Counted from the first letter of the stretch, positions 31,889 to 43,318 are shown. The stretch is 64,000 nucleotides of DNA from Cricetomys ansorgei (GCA_026225945.1 JAMJFZ010001089.1:3354501-3418500), one strand, 5' to 3'. The notes: a model not told the origin generated them from the sequence alone. Translations and numbers: made by a program.

Positions 31889-31892
31889 AAAA

Positions 31893-31935
<43 letters not shown>
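31889..31935 (+). repeat. (AAAT)n microsatellite
   Basis: About 12 perfect AAAT units directly upstream of a B1 head. Confidence 0.97.
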
Positions 31936-32096
31936 AGCCAGGCATAGTGGTAGATGCCTTTAAACCCAGCACTTGGGAAGCAGAGATGGGCAGATCTCTA
32001 TGAGTTTGATTCCCTGCTGATCTACATAGTGAGTTCTAGGCCCCTCAAGGCTACTAAGCAAGTCCACGTCTCAAAACAAACAAACAAACAAAAAAG
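31936..32096 (+). mobile_element. B1 SINE, plus strand
   Basis: 'gccaggcatagtggtagatg', 'cctttaaacccagcacttgg', 'gagatgggcagatctctatg', 'ctacatagtgagttctaggc' and a CAAA-rich tail. Complete but diverged. Confidence 0.9.
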
Positions 32097-32337
32097 GAAT
32101 TGGAGTAACCCCTTTACTTTTGGTGTCTCTTTATAATTGCATTGTCTCCTACAATGTAACCGTAGGCAACAGAATACTGAACATCAGAGTCATTGGAGAA
32201 ATACCAGCCACCTCATTCGGTTTACAAGAAAGACTTGTAACCTAAGTTAGCTGGGGCAGGATTGGCCTACGCCTCCAGTGCCACTGAATGTTCTTTTCTA
32301 TCACTGGACAATAAGGCTTGTTTATTTTTCCATTCAG

Positions 32338-32535
32338 AAACAGCCTTGAAGGCTCTGGAAAACAGTTTGGTGCAGTCCCCAGCACCCACATGAAAGCCAG
32401 GTGTGGGCCGTGTGCCTGTGATCCCAGCACTGGGAATGAAGAGAGACGCAGAGTCCTTGGAGCTTGTTGCCAAGGAGTCTGTTACATTGGAGCTCCAGAT
32501 TCAGATAGAGATCTTGTCTCAAACAAGCAAGGAAG
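32338..32535 (+). mobile_element. B4 SINE, plus strand, 5' part
   Basis: 'gtccccagcacccacatgaa', 'agccaggtgtgggccgtgtg', 'cctgtgatcccagcactggg' and 'gatcttgtctcaaacaagca' give the B4 ID-like head and B1-like middle. The element is interrupted by a B3 and resumes at 32742. Confidence 0.8.
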
Positions 32536-32741
32536 ATGGAGCTAAAGGCTAAGAGCATTGGCTGCTCTTCCAGAGGACCCAGGTTCTATTCTCAGCATCT
32601 GCATGGCTGCTCACAACCATCTTTAACAGCAGTTCCAGGAGATCCAATGCCCTCTCCTGACCTCCAGGGATATGAGGCATGCATGTGGTACAAAGACTTG
32701 CAAGCAGGCAAAACACCCATATACATAAAAGTGTTCTTTTA
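32536..32741 (+). mobile_element. B2/B3 SINE nested inside a B4
   Basis: 'gctaagagcattggctgctc', 'ttccagaggacccaggttct', 'catggctgctcacaaccatc', 'aaaacacccatatacataaa'. Its 5' head is truncated and it lacks a long A tail. The B4 continues on both sides, so this insertion is younger than the B4. Confidence 0.88.
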
Positions 32742-32900
32742 ACGAGGAGAGTGATTGAGGAAGACATCCAGTGTCCATCTCAGCCTCCCCAGGCACTCAC
32801 ACGCATATAGGCACTCACACACTCACACACAGGCATGCACACACATACGCACACGTGTGTATGCACTTGTGCTCACACACAGAAATAGATCTGAATACTT
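32742..32900 (+). mobile_element. B4 SINE, plus strand, 3' part with CA-rich tail
   Basis: 'gaggagagtgattgaggaag', 'acatccagtgtccatctcag' resumes the B4 3' body and leads to its CA-rich tail (32802-32882). Confidence 0.8.
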
Positions 32901-33384
32901 ATTTCTGGCACTCTCGAGTTTCAAGATTCAACTAATAAAAAAGAAAAAAATCAAACACAAAAGGCTCCAGGCCCCTTCACCAACATGTGAGTGCCCATCA
33001 GGGGGCAGTCAGGGCTGCTCTAACCTCCCCTGGGACCACCTGCTCACCCAAAGTCTGCAGCCACACCTCAGTATAACGATCACAGCATGGAACATTGATG
33101 ACACTGGTCCACTCAGAAGATCAGCTCTGTTCCCTGCCTCCCGCCAGCATCTGTGGTCGGAAGAAACAAGGGGGAGATAAAATGAAGGTCAGCTTAACAA
33201 AGACCCCAGTGTGGGTGAAATTCAGCACCACAGGAGAGACACAGTGAGAGGAGGAGGAGAAGGAGCCCAGAGCCCCAGGCTCTGTAGAAAAAACAGGGAA
33301 GGGTCAGGGAGGGAACTGGAAAGAAGTCTGACCCCATTGCTACTGCTACAGTCAGACAGAGACTTCCAAAAATGAGAGCACCAG

Positions 33385-33535
33385 GCACAGATGGTGATGA
33401 GTGCCTGCCAACCTAGCTCTTTGGGAGCCTGAGGCAGGAGGAGGATGAGTCCTGAGCTCAGAGTTCAGGGCCAGCCTGGGCAACAAATGAATGGAGGGGG
33501 AAATGGGGTCAGAATGTATTGTATGAGAAAAGAAT
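33385..33535 (+). mobile_element. Old B1-like (PB1-type) SINE, plus strand
   Basis: 'cacagatggtgatgagtgcc', 'tgggagcctgaggcaggagg' and 'cagggccagcctgggcaaca' follow a 7SL-derived monomer, more diverged than the other B1 copies. Confidence 0.7.
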
Positions 33536-33573
33536 AAATTTAAAAAGAAAAGGAAACCAATACACTTAAACAG

Positions 33574-33574
33574 A

Positions 33575-33605
<31 letters not shown>

Positions 33606-33684
33606 ATATATATGTATGTACGTGTATGTATACACACACACACACATGTGCACTCGTGCACACATACAGAGAGAGAGAGAGAGA
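33574..33684 (+). repeat. Compound (TA)n-(CA)n-(GA)n tract
   Basis: An alternating AT run with gt interruptions passes into CA (33632-33645) and then into GA (33668-33684). Confidence 0.95.
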
Positions 33685-35340
33685 AACAATGAGGCTAACG
33701 AGACTTCTATTTGAATGTAAAAGAATGAAGATCCAGGAGTTTATTATGCCTCTGTTTATTATCTGAAAACTACCCCAGGCCCATTCTCTACCCAGGAGTA
33801 TAAAGGTGTGTTGGAGTCACAGGGACATCCCACTGGCTAGCTAGCATACATGCCTATAAAGATAGATGTGTCCCACAGTGTCTCTTCCCTCCAGCCATGT
33901 CCCAGTCCCTGCTCACGGGTCCTCTCGTGCCTCGGAGGCAGATGAACTCAGTTTCAGTTTCATCAAGCTGACTTCTGCCAGCCACACTTCTCCCAAGATG
34001 CACCTAGGGTGGGAAAGGCCTCCCCATCTCTCCTACTCCAACTCACTCCCTGGGTATACACCAGGCCCTGGTACTCTGTTGTACCTGCAGAATGCCAGTC
34101 CTGTGTGTACAGGGAGAGTATTCACGGACAGGCATTCACAGCCATGTTGGACTTCTCACCCCGGCACCTGGCTCCTCTGAAAACATTACTCTGAGCCAGC
34201 ATAAGGAAGGGGCATGGGTTTCTCAGGGTCCCACAGGTCCCCGAGAGCTGGTGTCAAAGCAGTCGTCATTATATGCCTGCTGAATGTGTCCCTTTCATCC
34301 TCCGGCACGAGGATGAACTAGTTCTTTGCTGGAGAAAAAACAAAAGTGGAGAGATGTTGTTCTCCAGTTAAAATGAGACTCACAGGGAGGCTAAGATGGA
34401 GGAGAGGGGGCAGAGAGGAAATGACAATTTTAACTAATACATCTGCCCCCAGAGCCCTGGGAGGGAACTGCTTGGAGCCAGCCTTGCAATGCGTCTTCAG
34501 TGGCCCAGAAATGAATGTGAGCTTACCTACATGGTAAGCTGCCTCTCTCCCCTCTGCACAGCCATGGGGCTCCCTGCAGGGTCTGAGGAGCAGGTGACAG
34601 AGAAGGCCAGGGGATTGGTCAAGAGCTGAGAGGAGTGTGAGCCAAGTTAGTGCCCTGACCCAGCCTGGCAGCATCTACTGTAACACCAGCAGGAAGAAAG
34701 GGGCCCTTCAAAGGGTCCTTGCTCCCCAAGCCCTGCGGGACCCCTAGGGCCCCACAGGGCTGGATGACCACCTTTGTGGAGGAAACTTTAATTGTTGCTG
34801 CCAAACAGTAGGTGGAGGCAGCTGCCCCCAGGCTGTTCACCACACAGAAGGAACAAGCAATCTGCCTGGCCCTCCAGTAACTGGGAAAAACCATGAGCTA
34901 CTTGGAGGAAAAAAAAAAAAAACCCACAGAATTCCTGATAAGCAGGGTGCCTTTCAAGCATGCTCTGTTCATCTTCCCTATAACTAGGTCAGGGCTACAG
35001 CTTGGCATCATTTTCTAGAGCTGAACACCCAGACCCAGAAAAGCTGCCTTGCACTAAGGTTGCACAGTGACCTTGGAAGACTGCATTTGCTTAGCCACAG
35101 TGGGTCCGTTCTCAAATGAGTGCCATTTCCCGTGACTTGTTGGGGTTGACAAATGTTCTGTCACAGAATTTGACAGTTGGGCAAGCTCCCGCTTTGAGGA
35201 GTGGTGCCCTGACGCTGGTGGTTTGGGCTCTCACAGGTCTGGGGAAACACAGACTAGTTTCAGTTCAGTTTAAGCCACCACTAGGTGGGGGAGGAGTGGC
35301 TCTCTCATCCTGGCTTCTTCAGTCCCTGGAGAAGCTTAGT
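33685..35340. other. Mostly unique, repeat-poor sequence
   Basis: No SINE or LTR is recognised over 1.6 kb. Frames of 90-118 codons (34318-34674 and 34619-34894 minus; 33866-34180 plus) have no domain. A 15-base A run lies at about 34908-34922. It may hold conserved non-coding sequence, which cannot be judged from one genome. Confidence 0.4.
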
Positions 35341-35342
35341 GC

Positions 35343-35359
35343 GGGGGGGGGGGGGGGGG
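35343..35359 (+). repeat. 17-base G homopolymer
   Basis: An uninterrupted run of G after 'gtgc' and before 'cgct'. It can form G-quadruplexes and is prone to length error in sequencing. Confidence 0.95.
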
Positions 35360-37563
35360 CGCTATCCTCTTGGGCACGGATGCCCTGCAGACTAGAGATG
35401 TTTTAGTTTATATTTCTATCCTCCCAGACAACTTTTCTGGGACAAATCAGTCAGAGTGCACTGGGAGCAACCCACCGTCCTGAGGCGGAGCCAGGCTGAC
35501 TGGGTAGATCCAGACACCCCTCCCGACACCTCCTCCCTACCCCCATCCCCTATCCTCCCACCCCCACATATGGGAGGGGGAGAAGGCAGAAGGTGGGCAA
35601 GGATGGAATGCCTGCAGGCTGGGTAGGAGGGCACGTGGAGGTTGAGGGGAGCATGATGTCAGCCCTGGCTGATAGAGGCTAGAGGCTACTGGCAAGACTC
35701 AGCCTCCCACTCACCCTCATCAGTTGCCCATTAGAGGGTGGGTGGTTTGGATGAGACCAGTCCGCAGGTGGGGCAATCTTCTGATGTTGCATGCATCCCT
35801 CCTTCTCACCTCCCTGCACCCTGGCTTCCTCTTGTCCCTCCCCTGTCTATGTGTCTCCCCCCACCCTTCCTTTCTTGTCCCCTCTATCCTGATGTAAAAT
35901 AGGGACACACTCATGGCTGAACATACCCTGCAGCTGGCTCAGGGCTCTCCACCCCGGCTGTTGTAGGACAGGCTACCTGTTTACCCCTATTTCCTGATCT
36001 ACCTTTGTTAGCTGGGTACAAGGCCATCCAGAATAAAGTGAAAAGTCACATACGTTACATGCAGTTTTTCAGAAGGGACCCTAAGCGAAGGGAAAATGCT
36101 TTTCCTTTCTACCATTTTGTTGTTATTGCTGCTGCTGCTGCTACTACTGATGATGATGATGCTATTAGCAGGGGTGTAGGTATAATGACTGGGGCTTGTG
36201 CAACCATTTTGGCCCATGAAATATATGTCAGAGGCACTTTGCACAGCCTGGAGTCTGTCCAAGCCACTAATGAATTTTGGAGAGAATCACTGAACCGTAA
36301 TCTTTGGTCAAGGAAGGACTTCAGTTTAGCTGAGATGAGTCTCAGTGAGTTTCATGCCATCGTGATGCAGAGGTTACAGTCCCCTGACTTATTACCCCTT
36401 GGCTAGGCTGGGCCCATTGTGCCTAAGATCCTGCTTCCAGTTGCTTGCTGCCTGCAGCAGCAAGTTGCTCCCCGTCTTGCGTCAGTGGCCTTGCACTGCC
36501 TGCCCCAGGGCTTCCCTGTTGTTGTGGAAGATCAAGGCACTGTGAGACCCACTATCTAAGCAGGCACACTGAGTTCAGGTCAGACGTGTGGGATCATGGG
36601 CAGGTGGGCAGAGAAGGAGGCTGGCTGCTTCGTGGGTGGCAGAACACAGCTCAGATGTCTCTGCAGTTATTTCCTGGTCTGGTCTCCCTTCTTGGGAGAT
36701 AGCATACCAAGTGTGCATACATACCGGTCCTGCCTATCATAAAGCCAACCAGAAGGAGACTCAACCGGGCAGACAAATGCTCCTCTTTCTCTGTGCTTCT
36801 ATGGCAAGCCCCAGGGACTTTTCTGGTGGTGCCACATGAAACAAAGCAATTAGTTTTACTTGTGAGAAGCTGGGGCTAGCCTGGTAATCCCCCCCCTTTA
36901 TCCTTCACCTTGGTTCCTCCCACTAGCTCTAAGAATCCTAAGCCAGGGAGACATATGGAGAAGGAACCCCAGAGACTATACTACAGGGCTTTTTCCCCCA
37001 AGAGAGCAACACACGCTGTTGAGTTAAAGTTTCCGCTCTTTAGGGCTCTCTTACCTGAAGTCTTGTCCTTCTGTAGATACAAATCTCCTGGCTGTGACTC
37101 CCAGAGCACTCTCTACCCTGTTATTAAAATACTTCTCTTCCCTTTCATCCCCATTTCGCTTTTCCCAGCTTGGCTGTATATGGATCCGTACAGCATTCCT
37201 CCCGGGGAAAGTCTAAGGGGCATAATTATGCCTCCACTTGCCACCCCTGCCCCCTGCACTTGCAGCTAGGAAGAAAGGAACAGAACCTTGCTTAGGTTAG
37301 ATGATGCGCCCTTCTGGCAAGTGCTAACAAGAGAAAACCTCCAGCCTTGTGGCTTCCGGTCCATCCAGCTAAATCGCACCCTCATCTTACCCCCTAACCG
37401 TCCCAGACTGCAATTTGGAAGTGATCAGATCCCTTCCTAGGTACTCCATCATGCGATAGGCACAGCTGAGAATGTGATGCCTGCTCAGCCTGGTCCTGAA
37501 ATGAGATTAAGGCAGAGAACGGCAACAGCCCACCCATATGGATACAAGGTGAAAACAGGTAGT
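35360..37563. other. Repeat-poor sequence; old retroelement scrap possible
   Basis: A triplet tract lies at 36125-36162. The stretch after it ('ggggcttgtgcaaccatttt', 'ggcccatgaaa') loosely resembles an old mammal-wide LTR or DNA element. Open frames up to 133 codons (36005-36406) span the triplet tract and are not supported as genes. Confidence 0.35.
36125..36162 (+). repeat. (GCT)n-(ACT)n-(GAT)n compound triplet tract
   Basis: Five gct, then two act and four to five gat units. It translates as an Ala/Thr/Asp run in one frame, which explains the odd protein seen there. Confidence 0.95.
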
Positions 37564-37564
37564 T

Positions 37565-37896
37565 GTAGTAGTACAGCTACTGTGGTGGCTCAGCCAAGAA
37601 GACAAAGAGGAATTTTCATAGCTGCAAACTCTGCAACACCTCAGCAGAGGGAACCACCATCCTGGCCAGAGCCAGACTCTATAATGGAACCCCCAGAGTC
37701 TGAGCTCAGGTGTATTTATTGATTCAGAACTCCTCAGGCATTCTACTGGTAGCACATGCAGATCATTAGCAATTAAACAGCCCCCATGGAAATCCAACAC
37801 CTGCAAACAATACAAAACACCCTACACCTAGGATAGCCCTTGCCCAACAGTGCACAAAACTTTTCAAACATAACCAAAAATAAACTTCCCTAACAG
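37565..37896 (+). mobile_element. LTR-like repeat 'A', copy 1, plus strand
   Basis: This segment aligns with the reverse complement of 45412-45730. Shared blocks in order are 'ctgtggtggctca', 'cctcagcagag-gaacca', 'catggcc/cctggcc', 'ctcctcaggc-ttctat/ac', 'tagcacatg', 'ccagcaatgcacaaaac/cccaacagtgcacaaaac' and 'aaataaactt'. An AATAAA signal about 17 bases before the end suggests an LTR or the 3' end of a retrotransposed unit. Family not recognised with certainty. Confidence 0.7.
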
Positions 37897-37904
37897 GAAG
37901 ATTC

Positions 37905-38210
37905 ACTTATTTGGGCTCATGGCCGTAGGATATAGTCCATGGTGACGTCATGATGATAAGAGGGACTCCACTGTGATGGAAGAAGCAGGAGGTTACTCGC
38001 TCTCATCTGAACAGAGCAGGAAGCACATATGGGACAGAAAGTGGGGCAAGACGATACCTCAACCCCTCCCCCCAAGTCCAGTTCTTCTAGCTGAGTCCTA
38101 CCTCCCGAGGATCCCACAACCTTCCAAAACAGCACCATGAGCTGGGTCGGAGTGTTCAAACACATGAGCCTGTGGAGAGCCCTTTACCTTCGAAACATCA
38201 CAAATACTGC
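37905..38210 (-). mobile_element. MaLR-type LTR fragment, minus strand
   Basis: 'cttatttgggctcatggccg', 'tagtccatggtgacgtcatg', 'agaagcaggaggttactcgc' and 'gtgttcaaacacatgagcct' are antisense MaLR LTR segments. The usual first 40 bases are missing exactly where repeat A ends, so repeat A may have inserted at that end. Confidence 0.6.
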
Positions 38211-38706
38211 CTAGGGGTTCAGACAACCAAGGGAGGCTTTAGAATCGATATTCTGCAGCTGTGAGGTCTATTATAAACCTCTGAGTGTTAAGCTGCCTGT
38301 GGGGGATGTTTGTCTACAGCCAAACACAGCCCCATCCGACTAATGCACAGTTGAAATAAGCCGATTTTATTCAAAGACTCTAACTCGCTCTGGTTCGTTT
38401 TTAGAGGCGACAGCAAATCAAAGCTAGTTTTGTTAAAAATCTCAAAAATGTTGTACATTCCAACAGCCCTGCGAGCTCCCGGAGGATGTGTCTGTGTCAG
38501 ATGAAGCATTCACATCAAGGGTTCTGAAATCCTCAGAGGTGAAGGCCAGGGGTAGGGCAGGGTGTGTGTGTGCATGCTGCTTTTGTTTTGGGGGTTCACA
38601 GGGCTTTGCCACATCAGAGTGTTCCCAGGTCTCTGCTATCATATTCTCCACATCCCTAACTGAGAGGTTAAGCTACAAAATTTGTTTGGCTTTGTTTTAT
38701 TAAAAA
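38211..38706. other. Unassigned sequence
   Basis: No family or exon is recognised. Confidence 0.4.
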
Positions 38707-38708
38707 GA

Positions 38709-38868
38709 AGCTTTTGCCAGTTGGTGGTGGCACATGCCTTTAATCCTAGCACTCAAGAGGCAGAGGCAGGCGAACCTCTGTGAGTTTGAGGCCAGTCTGG
38801 ACTACAGAGTGAGTTCTAGGACAGCCAGAGTTACAACAGAGAAACCCTGTCTCAAAAAACAAGAAACG
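38709..38868 (+). mobile_element. B1 SINE, plus strand, full length
   Basis: 'gccagttggtggtggcacat', 'gcctttaatcctagcactca', 'agaggcagaggcaggcgaac', 'tgtgagtttgaggccagtct' and 'agagaaaccctgtctcaaaa', followed by a short tail and a G run (38869-38881). One of the best-preserved B1 copies. Confidence 0.96.
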
Positions 38869-38881
38869 AGGGGGGGGGGGA

Positions 38882-39914
38882 GGAAGAGGAAGAACAGACT
38901 GCTTTCTTAACATCAAAGCAATATAAAGTTTCATACTAGGGACAAGTGACCTACAAGTACACCTATTCTCTCCCTAACTGTCCAAGGATGCCAATACATG
39001 GAATCCCATCAGCCCCTGGGTTAGTCTGTCTCCTGGGTGCTGATTTCCAGTAAGCATTGTGTTGAACAAAACAGGAGTTAAATAAAGCCATTCCTCTACT
39101 TCTCTAGATCCAACCGAATTCCTAGGGAGGGACACTGGGTAGATCCTGGTTTAGTTTCTGTTTTTATAATAGACACCATAACTGCAGAGAGTATGGCTTA
39201 TGAGCTATAAGACACTCAGCAATTAGAACGTCTACATAAAATTTATCTTTCGAACATGCTTGGTTTATTCATGCAAACATTCTTTATAATACGATGCTAA
39301 CATAAATGTTAAACAAACTCTTCACCAAGAGGAGAACAGTTGTTTGGGCAGAAATGAAAGGGTTCCACTGGGGATTCTTCTCCAGTAAGGATGCTTCAGA
39401 AGTATATAGGCTGGATCCACGTTCATGGTGAAGCCCTTCAGCTGGGGCAGACTGGGAGGACGGCCCTGGTGGAGGTCCAAGAAGTCTTCCCTCGAGAATG
39501 CTGGCCAGCAGCTAGCACTGACAAGCTGCCCTATGTGAGTCCAGTGACAATGCCAGAAGTTTAACAGTCACTGAGGCCAGGACCCGGCACAGAGTCTCAA
39601 GTCCCCTTGCTGATGGGTATCAATCAACACAGACGCTAGCAACCATTCCCAAAATTTCAATTTTTAGATCATTTCATTGGGTGGTAGCTTTGAGCTCTCA
39701 AGGCTCACAGCTCGGGGCTGGTTCACTAGCATGTCAAGGTTTGTCCTGGGCTAGGCTCAGTCTGAGCTTCTCGGTGGTCTGCCAGGGGTTTGCTTGAGGA
39801 GAATCTCTTAGCAGAGCTACCTGGTGATAAGCTCGGGCATCATCTTCTTTCACATCCCAAAAATGGCGTTTAAGTTACACAGTGATTTCCGAGTTTCACA
39901 GTTTTTTAAAGTTA
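38882..39914. other. Unassigned unique sequence
   Basis: No repeat family is recognised. An 82-codon minus-strand open stretch (39325-39567) was inspected and not called. Confidence 0.4.
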
Positions 39915-39915
39915 T

Positions 39916-40287
39916 GTTCCTAACAACAACCGAAACCAACTTGTAGAGAAAAGAGTTTATCTCACCGTATAGTCAATCATCAGAGGGAACCAAAGGAGGA
40001 TACCAAGGCAGGAACCTGGAGGCAGGAACTGAAGCAGAGACCATGGAAGAACGCTGCTTACAGGATTACTCTCCATGGCTTGCTCAGTCTGCTTTCTTAT
40101 ACAACTCAGGACCACCTCAGGACCGCTTCCCACAGTGGGCTGTGCCCTCCACATCAACCATCAATCAAGAAAATGCCCTACAGTCTTGCCTACAGGCCGA
40201 TCTGATAGAGGCAGTTACTCAGCTGAGGGTCCCTCTTCCAAACTGACTGTAGTTCATGTCAAGCTGACAAAAACTAACCAGCGCAGT
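39916..40287 (-). mobile_element. MaLR-type solo LTR, nearly full length, minus strand
   Basis: It opens 'ttcctaacaacaaccgaaac', runs through 'ggaggcaggaactgaagcag', 'ttgctcagtctgctttctta', 'aagaaaatgccctacagtct' and 'tcatgtcaagctgacaaaaa', ending 'ctaaccagcgcag'. Antisense of the 16.0-kb copy, almost complete. Confidence 0.88.
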
Positions 40288-40302
40288 GTTTATCTTAGGG
40301 GG

Positions 40303-40560
40303 TGTGTTAGTGAGCATTCCCTCAGTAGAACAAATACCCGAGGCAATCAACTTATGAAAAGAAAAGGTTATTTGGCTCACGATTTTAAAGGCATCTACCT
40401 AGAATCAGTTAGCCTCGTTGTCCTGGAGACGCAGGTCATCATGGGAGGAGTACTGGCGGGGCAAAGCCGCAACCTCATGGATGAAAGAGGGAAGAGAAAG
40501 GAAGGAGAGACATACAGGTGAGGAGCTCAGTGTCCTCGAGAGGAAGCAGGGCAGTTACAG
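40303..40560 (-). mobile_element. Second MaLR-type LTR, minus strand, abutting the first
   Basis: 'ggtgtgttagtgagcattcc', 'ctcagtagaacaaatacccg', 'aggttatttggctcacgatt' and 'tcatcatgggaggagtactg' fit another MaLR subfamily. It begins 16 bases after the previous LTR ends. They differ too much to be the two ends of one element. Confidence 0.6.
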
Positions 40561-40890
40561 TGGAAGCAATGACTTTAATCCAACTCTTTGTCAGGGTCTG
40601 TCCCGCATTCTGCAAACTGCACTGTACCTGGGAAAGCAAGGTGTTCACATGGGAACTGTGTGGGAGTGAGCTCCTGGGTCCACCTGCAGATGCAGGTAAT
40701 GTGTGAAGCCTGGCATGCTTGTAGCCGGAAGGTAGTAAGACTAGAGGGAGCCTCTGAGCGAGGCTGGGGCACTCAGTTTACAGCAAAAAGGAGATGCTAA
40801 CCCAGACGCTGAACATGGATCTGCTCGGCTGTCCCCTGCCAATCAGAGAGCTGACCTGGTCAATGTAAACTCAAGCACTCCTGGTTTCCA

Positions 40891-40953
40891 CCGGAAGCTC
40901 TGAAGCTCCCCGATGACTCATTGGGGAACAATATAAATCACACCATTGTGATT
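40891..40953 (+). promoter_or_regulatory. ETS/AP-1/SOX-like motif cluster
   Basis: ccggaag (about 40891-40897, ETS-like), tgactca (40914-40920, AP-1) and aacaat (about 40928-40933, SOX-like) lie upstream of an inverted repeat aatcacaccattgtgatt (40936-40953) whose right arm contains a second SOX-like attgtg. All fall within 63 bases. A candidate enhancer core by motif content only. Confidence 0.25.
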
Positions 40954-41297
40954 CAGTCTTTCTTGCCACAGGAAGGTAGAGTGTTAAGGAAGAGATACTT
41001 TGCTTTGGAAACAAAACCCACAATCAACCCCTTAGGAAAATGATCTGGGCCAGGAAGAAGACAAGGAGGGAGCCTTGTGGTTTGGAGGCTGGGTGTAGTC
41101 TAGAATGTTCCTGTTACACGGTCCTCTGCGGCTAGAGGGACAGGTGAGGTCAGAGGGAGCCTTTTCTTAGCCTGCTCCTCCCCGGAAATGACTCTGCCCC
41201 TCCGGACTCCTTCAGTCTTGAGGCTTTGATCCAGTCAGGATTGCCCTTCCAAAGCAGAGAGAGGACTGGATTCCATGTAATTCCCGTGGTCCTGTAG

Positions 41298-41425
41298 GTT
41301 ATGAGAACTACAGAAGGGAGAGGAAAGGGGGAGAGGGAAGAAAAGGAGAAAAAGACCAGGAGGAGGAAAAGGGAGAGGAGAGGAGGGGTCGAAGGAGTAG
41401 GGAGGGGAGGCGGAGGAGGCATTTC
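41298..41425 (+). repeat. GA-rich polypurine tract
   Basis: About 125 bases with very few pyrimidines; explains open frames on both strands. Confidence 0.93.
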
Positions 41426-41866
41426 TATCCTGGAGAGGGAAGTTGTGCAGCCTTTATCACACAGACTGCTAAACCCAGGGATCCAGTAACAGGGAAAGGG
41501 GAATGTCCTGGGGAGACAGGACAATGGCTCAGTTGTTGATGCATAAGACACACCCTCCCTACCAGCATCATTTCTCCCTTTGAGCAAGAATCCACCCTCA
41601 GATGTTTCACACTGTCTTTAAGAGGAGACCAGCACATCTGAAAAACCAAGGCAGGCCCAGGGCTTCCAAGGACCAGTTTCCCTTCTCAACGCTTATGGCT
41701 TTCCTGTGTATCTGTGTTTTAAAAGCCTAGGCTTTATCTGCCTCGTTGACCACCTTTTCCTCCATGGTTGGATTGTTCCTAAGAAGATGGTTTCCCAAGT
41801 CTGTGTCTTTGTTTGCTGTTGTCTTGCTTTCTCCAACACATTCATTCCTGTGCTGAGAAATTAAAG

Positions 41867-41898
41867 AGAAAAAAAAAAAAAAAACCCAAAAAAACCCA
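41867..41898 (+). repeat. A-rich run
   Basis: Two A runs joined by 'ccc' groups; could be an old retroposon tail but no body is recognised. Confidence 0.9.
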
Positions 41899-42406
41899 CA
41901 GAGTCTTGTATGGGGGAGGCCAGGAGGGGGACTTCTGTAGCTGGCAGATGTTAAGCCAGGTAGCTGGACCCACAGTAGGACAAGAACATCTCACGATGAG
42001 GCCTCAGGCACCTGATTGGTCAAGGTCAATCCAGAGAGCAAGGCTGGAAGTTACTTGAGCAGGGTTCATATAGCTCCTGTGCCCCACAGGCTGTGTTCCA
42101 AGGTTGTGGTCAACCCCTGTCCCGCTCCTCTGCTCTGAAGGTCACTGAAGTGAGGAAGGCGCTGTGGGTCAGTCACCCACTCTGATCCAGAGGTTGACTC
42201 TGAGCTTCAGCTCCTTTTGCTATGGGATTAGAACTGCAGCTGTGCCTTCTAGGCACAGGGAACCTGAAAAGGCTCACTGTTGTAGAGGCATGTGTCACCC
42301 ACTTCCTTGAAGGTAAAGAGGGGTAAGCTGAGGTGCAAACCTCAGCTTGTTGTCAAGTCTCAAAACCAGACTCTTGGCTAACAGTATAGCGAGTCTGGAA
42401 TTTTAT

Positions 42407-42421
42407 GGTTTTTTTTTTTTT
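42407..42421 (+). repeat. Poly(T) run
   Basis: A T run of about 15 bases with no SINE body recognised beside it. Confidence 0.9.
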
Positions 42422-42654
42422 TCAAAGTGAATGCATTAATTAAAAGCTGCCAAAGAGCAGGGTGATGGTGATAGCAGGGTTTGTGGGATGCAATGTGAGC
42501 TTTGACTGGCTCAGGCTACCTGCCGAAGCATCCCTGGCCTTACCAGGTTGGGAACCTCTAGAGGAGAGGCGGTGTGGTCACAATTTAGGCGCAGTGTTGA
42601 GCTCCCTGCCCTGAGCTTCACATGGCATAGTACCAGGAAGAAAGCACTCGAGGC

Positions 42655-42785
42655 CCAGCAGCTCATTAAGATTGCAAAGCCAGGCAATTTGCCCGAGACC
42701 ACATGATGAATGAGTACCTACGCTGGGACTTAAACCTTATCTCCTGGTTCCAAGCCCAGTGCTCTTTACTCCGGACTACAGTCTC
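42655..42785 (-). mobile_element. MIR SINE relic, minus strand
   Basis: 'aggcaatttgcccgagacca', 'catgatgaatgagtacctac', 'gctgggacttaaaccttatc' and 'agcccagtgctctttactcc' follow the antisense MIR core ('aacttgcccaaggtcacaca ... ctgggattcgaaccca'). Confidence 0.75.
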
Positions 42786-43027
42786 CTTTCCCCAAATGTC
42801 ATAACCCCCCGAGGGTTAGAAAAATCAGGAAGTAGAGACTAAGTTCCTGGAGCAAAGGGAATGAAGGGCTCAGGGTAAAGAGAAACTTGGGGTTTTGTGG
42901 ACTATCTCAAAAGCATCAGGAGGTTTCAAGATTGGTAGCATGTGATCTAGCTGTGCACACCCAGGCCCAATACGGGATTATCTTACTCCTAAAGGATATA
43001 GGCTTATAGGTTATAAAGAATCAAAAA

Positions 43028-43258
43028 GGGGCCAGAGAAATGACTCACCAGTTAAGAGCACTCGCTGCTCTTTCTGATGACCGGCCTGCAGTTCCCAGCA
43101 CCCATATCAGATGGCTCATGATGGCCAATTAACTATAACTCCAGGAGCTCTGACACCCTCTTCTGACCTCCACAGACACCCACAGGAGTGCACATGCATG
43201 TACACTCACAGACACACAAACATAAGTAAAGATAAAATGTATCTTTAAAAATCAAAAA
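43028..43258 (+). mobile_element. B2/B3 SINE, plus strand
   Basis: 'ggggccagagaaatgactca', 'ccagttaagagcactcgctg', 'gcagttcccagcacccatat', 'caccctcttctgacctccac' and an A-rich end. Complete, with a duplicated patch in the middle. Confidence 0.92.
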
Positions 43259-43273
43259 GGAAACAGTTGTTCC

Positions 43274-43277
<4 letters not shown>

Positions 43278-43318
<41 letters not shown>

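Larger units (their letters stand above)
40561..43027. other. Repeat-poor sequence with simple tracts
   Basis: It contains a GA-rich tract, an A run, a T run and a MIR, listed separately. Otherwise it is unassigned. Frames up to 145 codons (41150-41587 minus) lie over the GA-rich tract and are not supported. Confidence 0.4.

Noticed and set aside
36005..36406. 133-codon frame with an Ala-Thr-Asp run
   Set aside because: The run is the translation of the compound triplet tract at 36125-36162; the rest has no domain.
39325..39567. 82-codon minus-strand open stretch
   Set aside because: No start codon near its beginning, no domain recognised, and this length is expected by chance.
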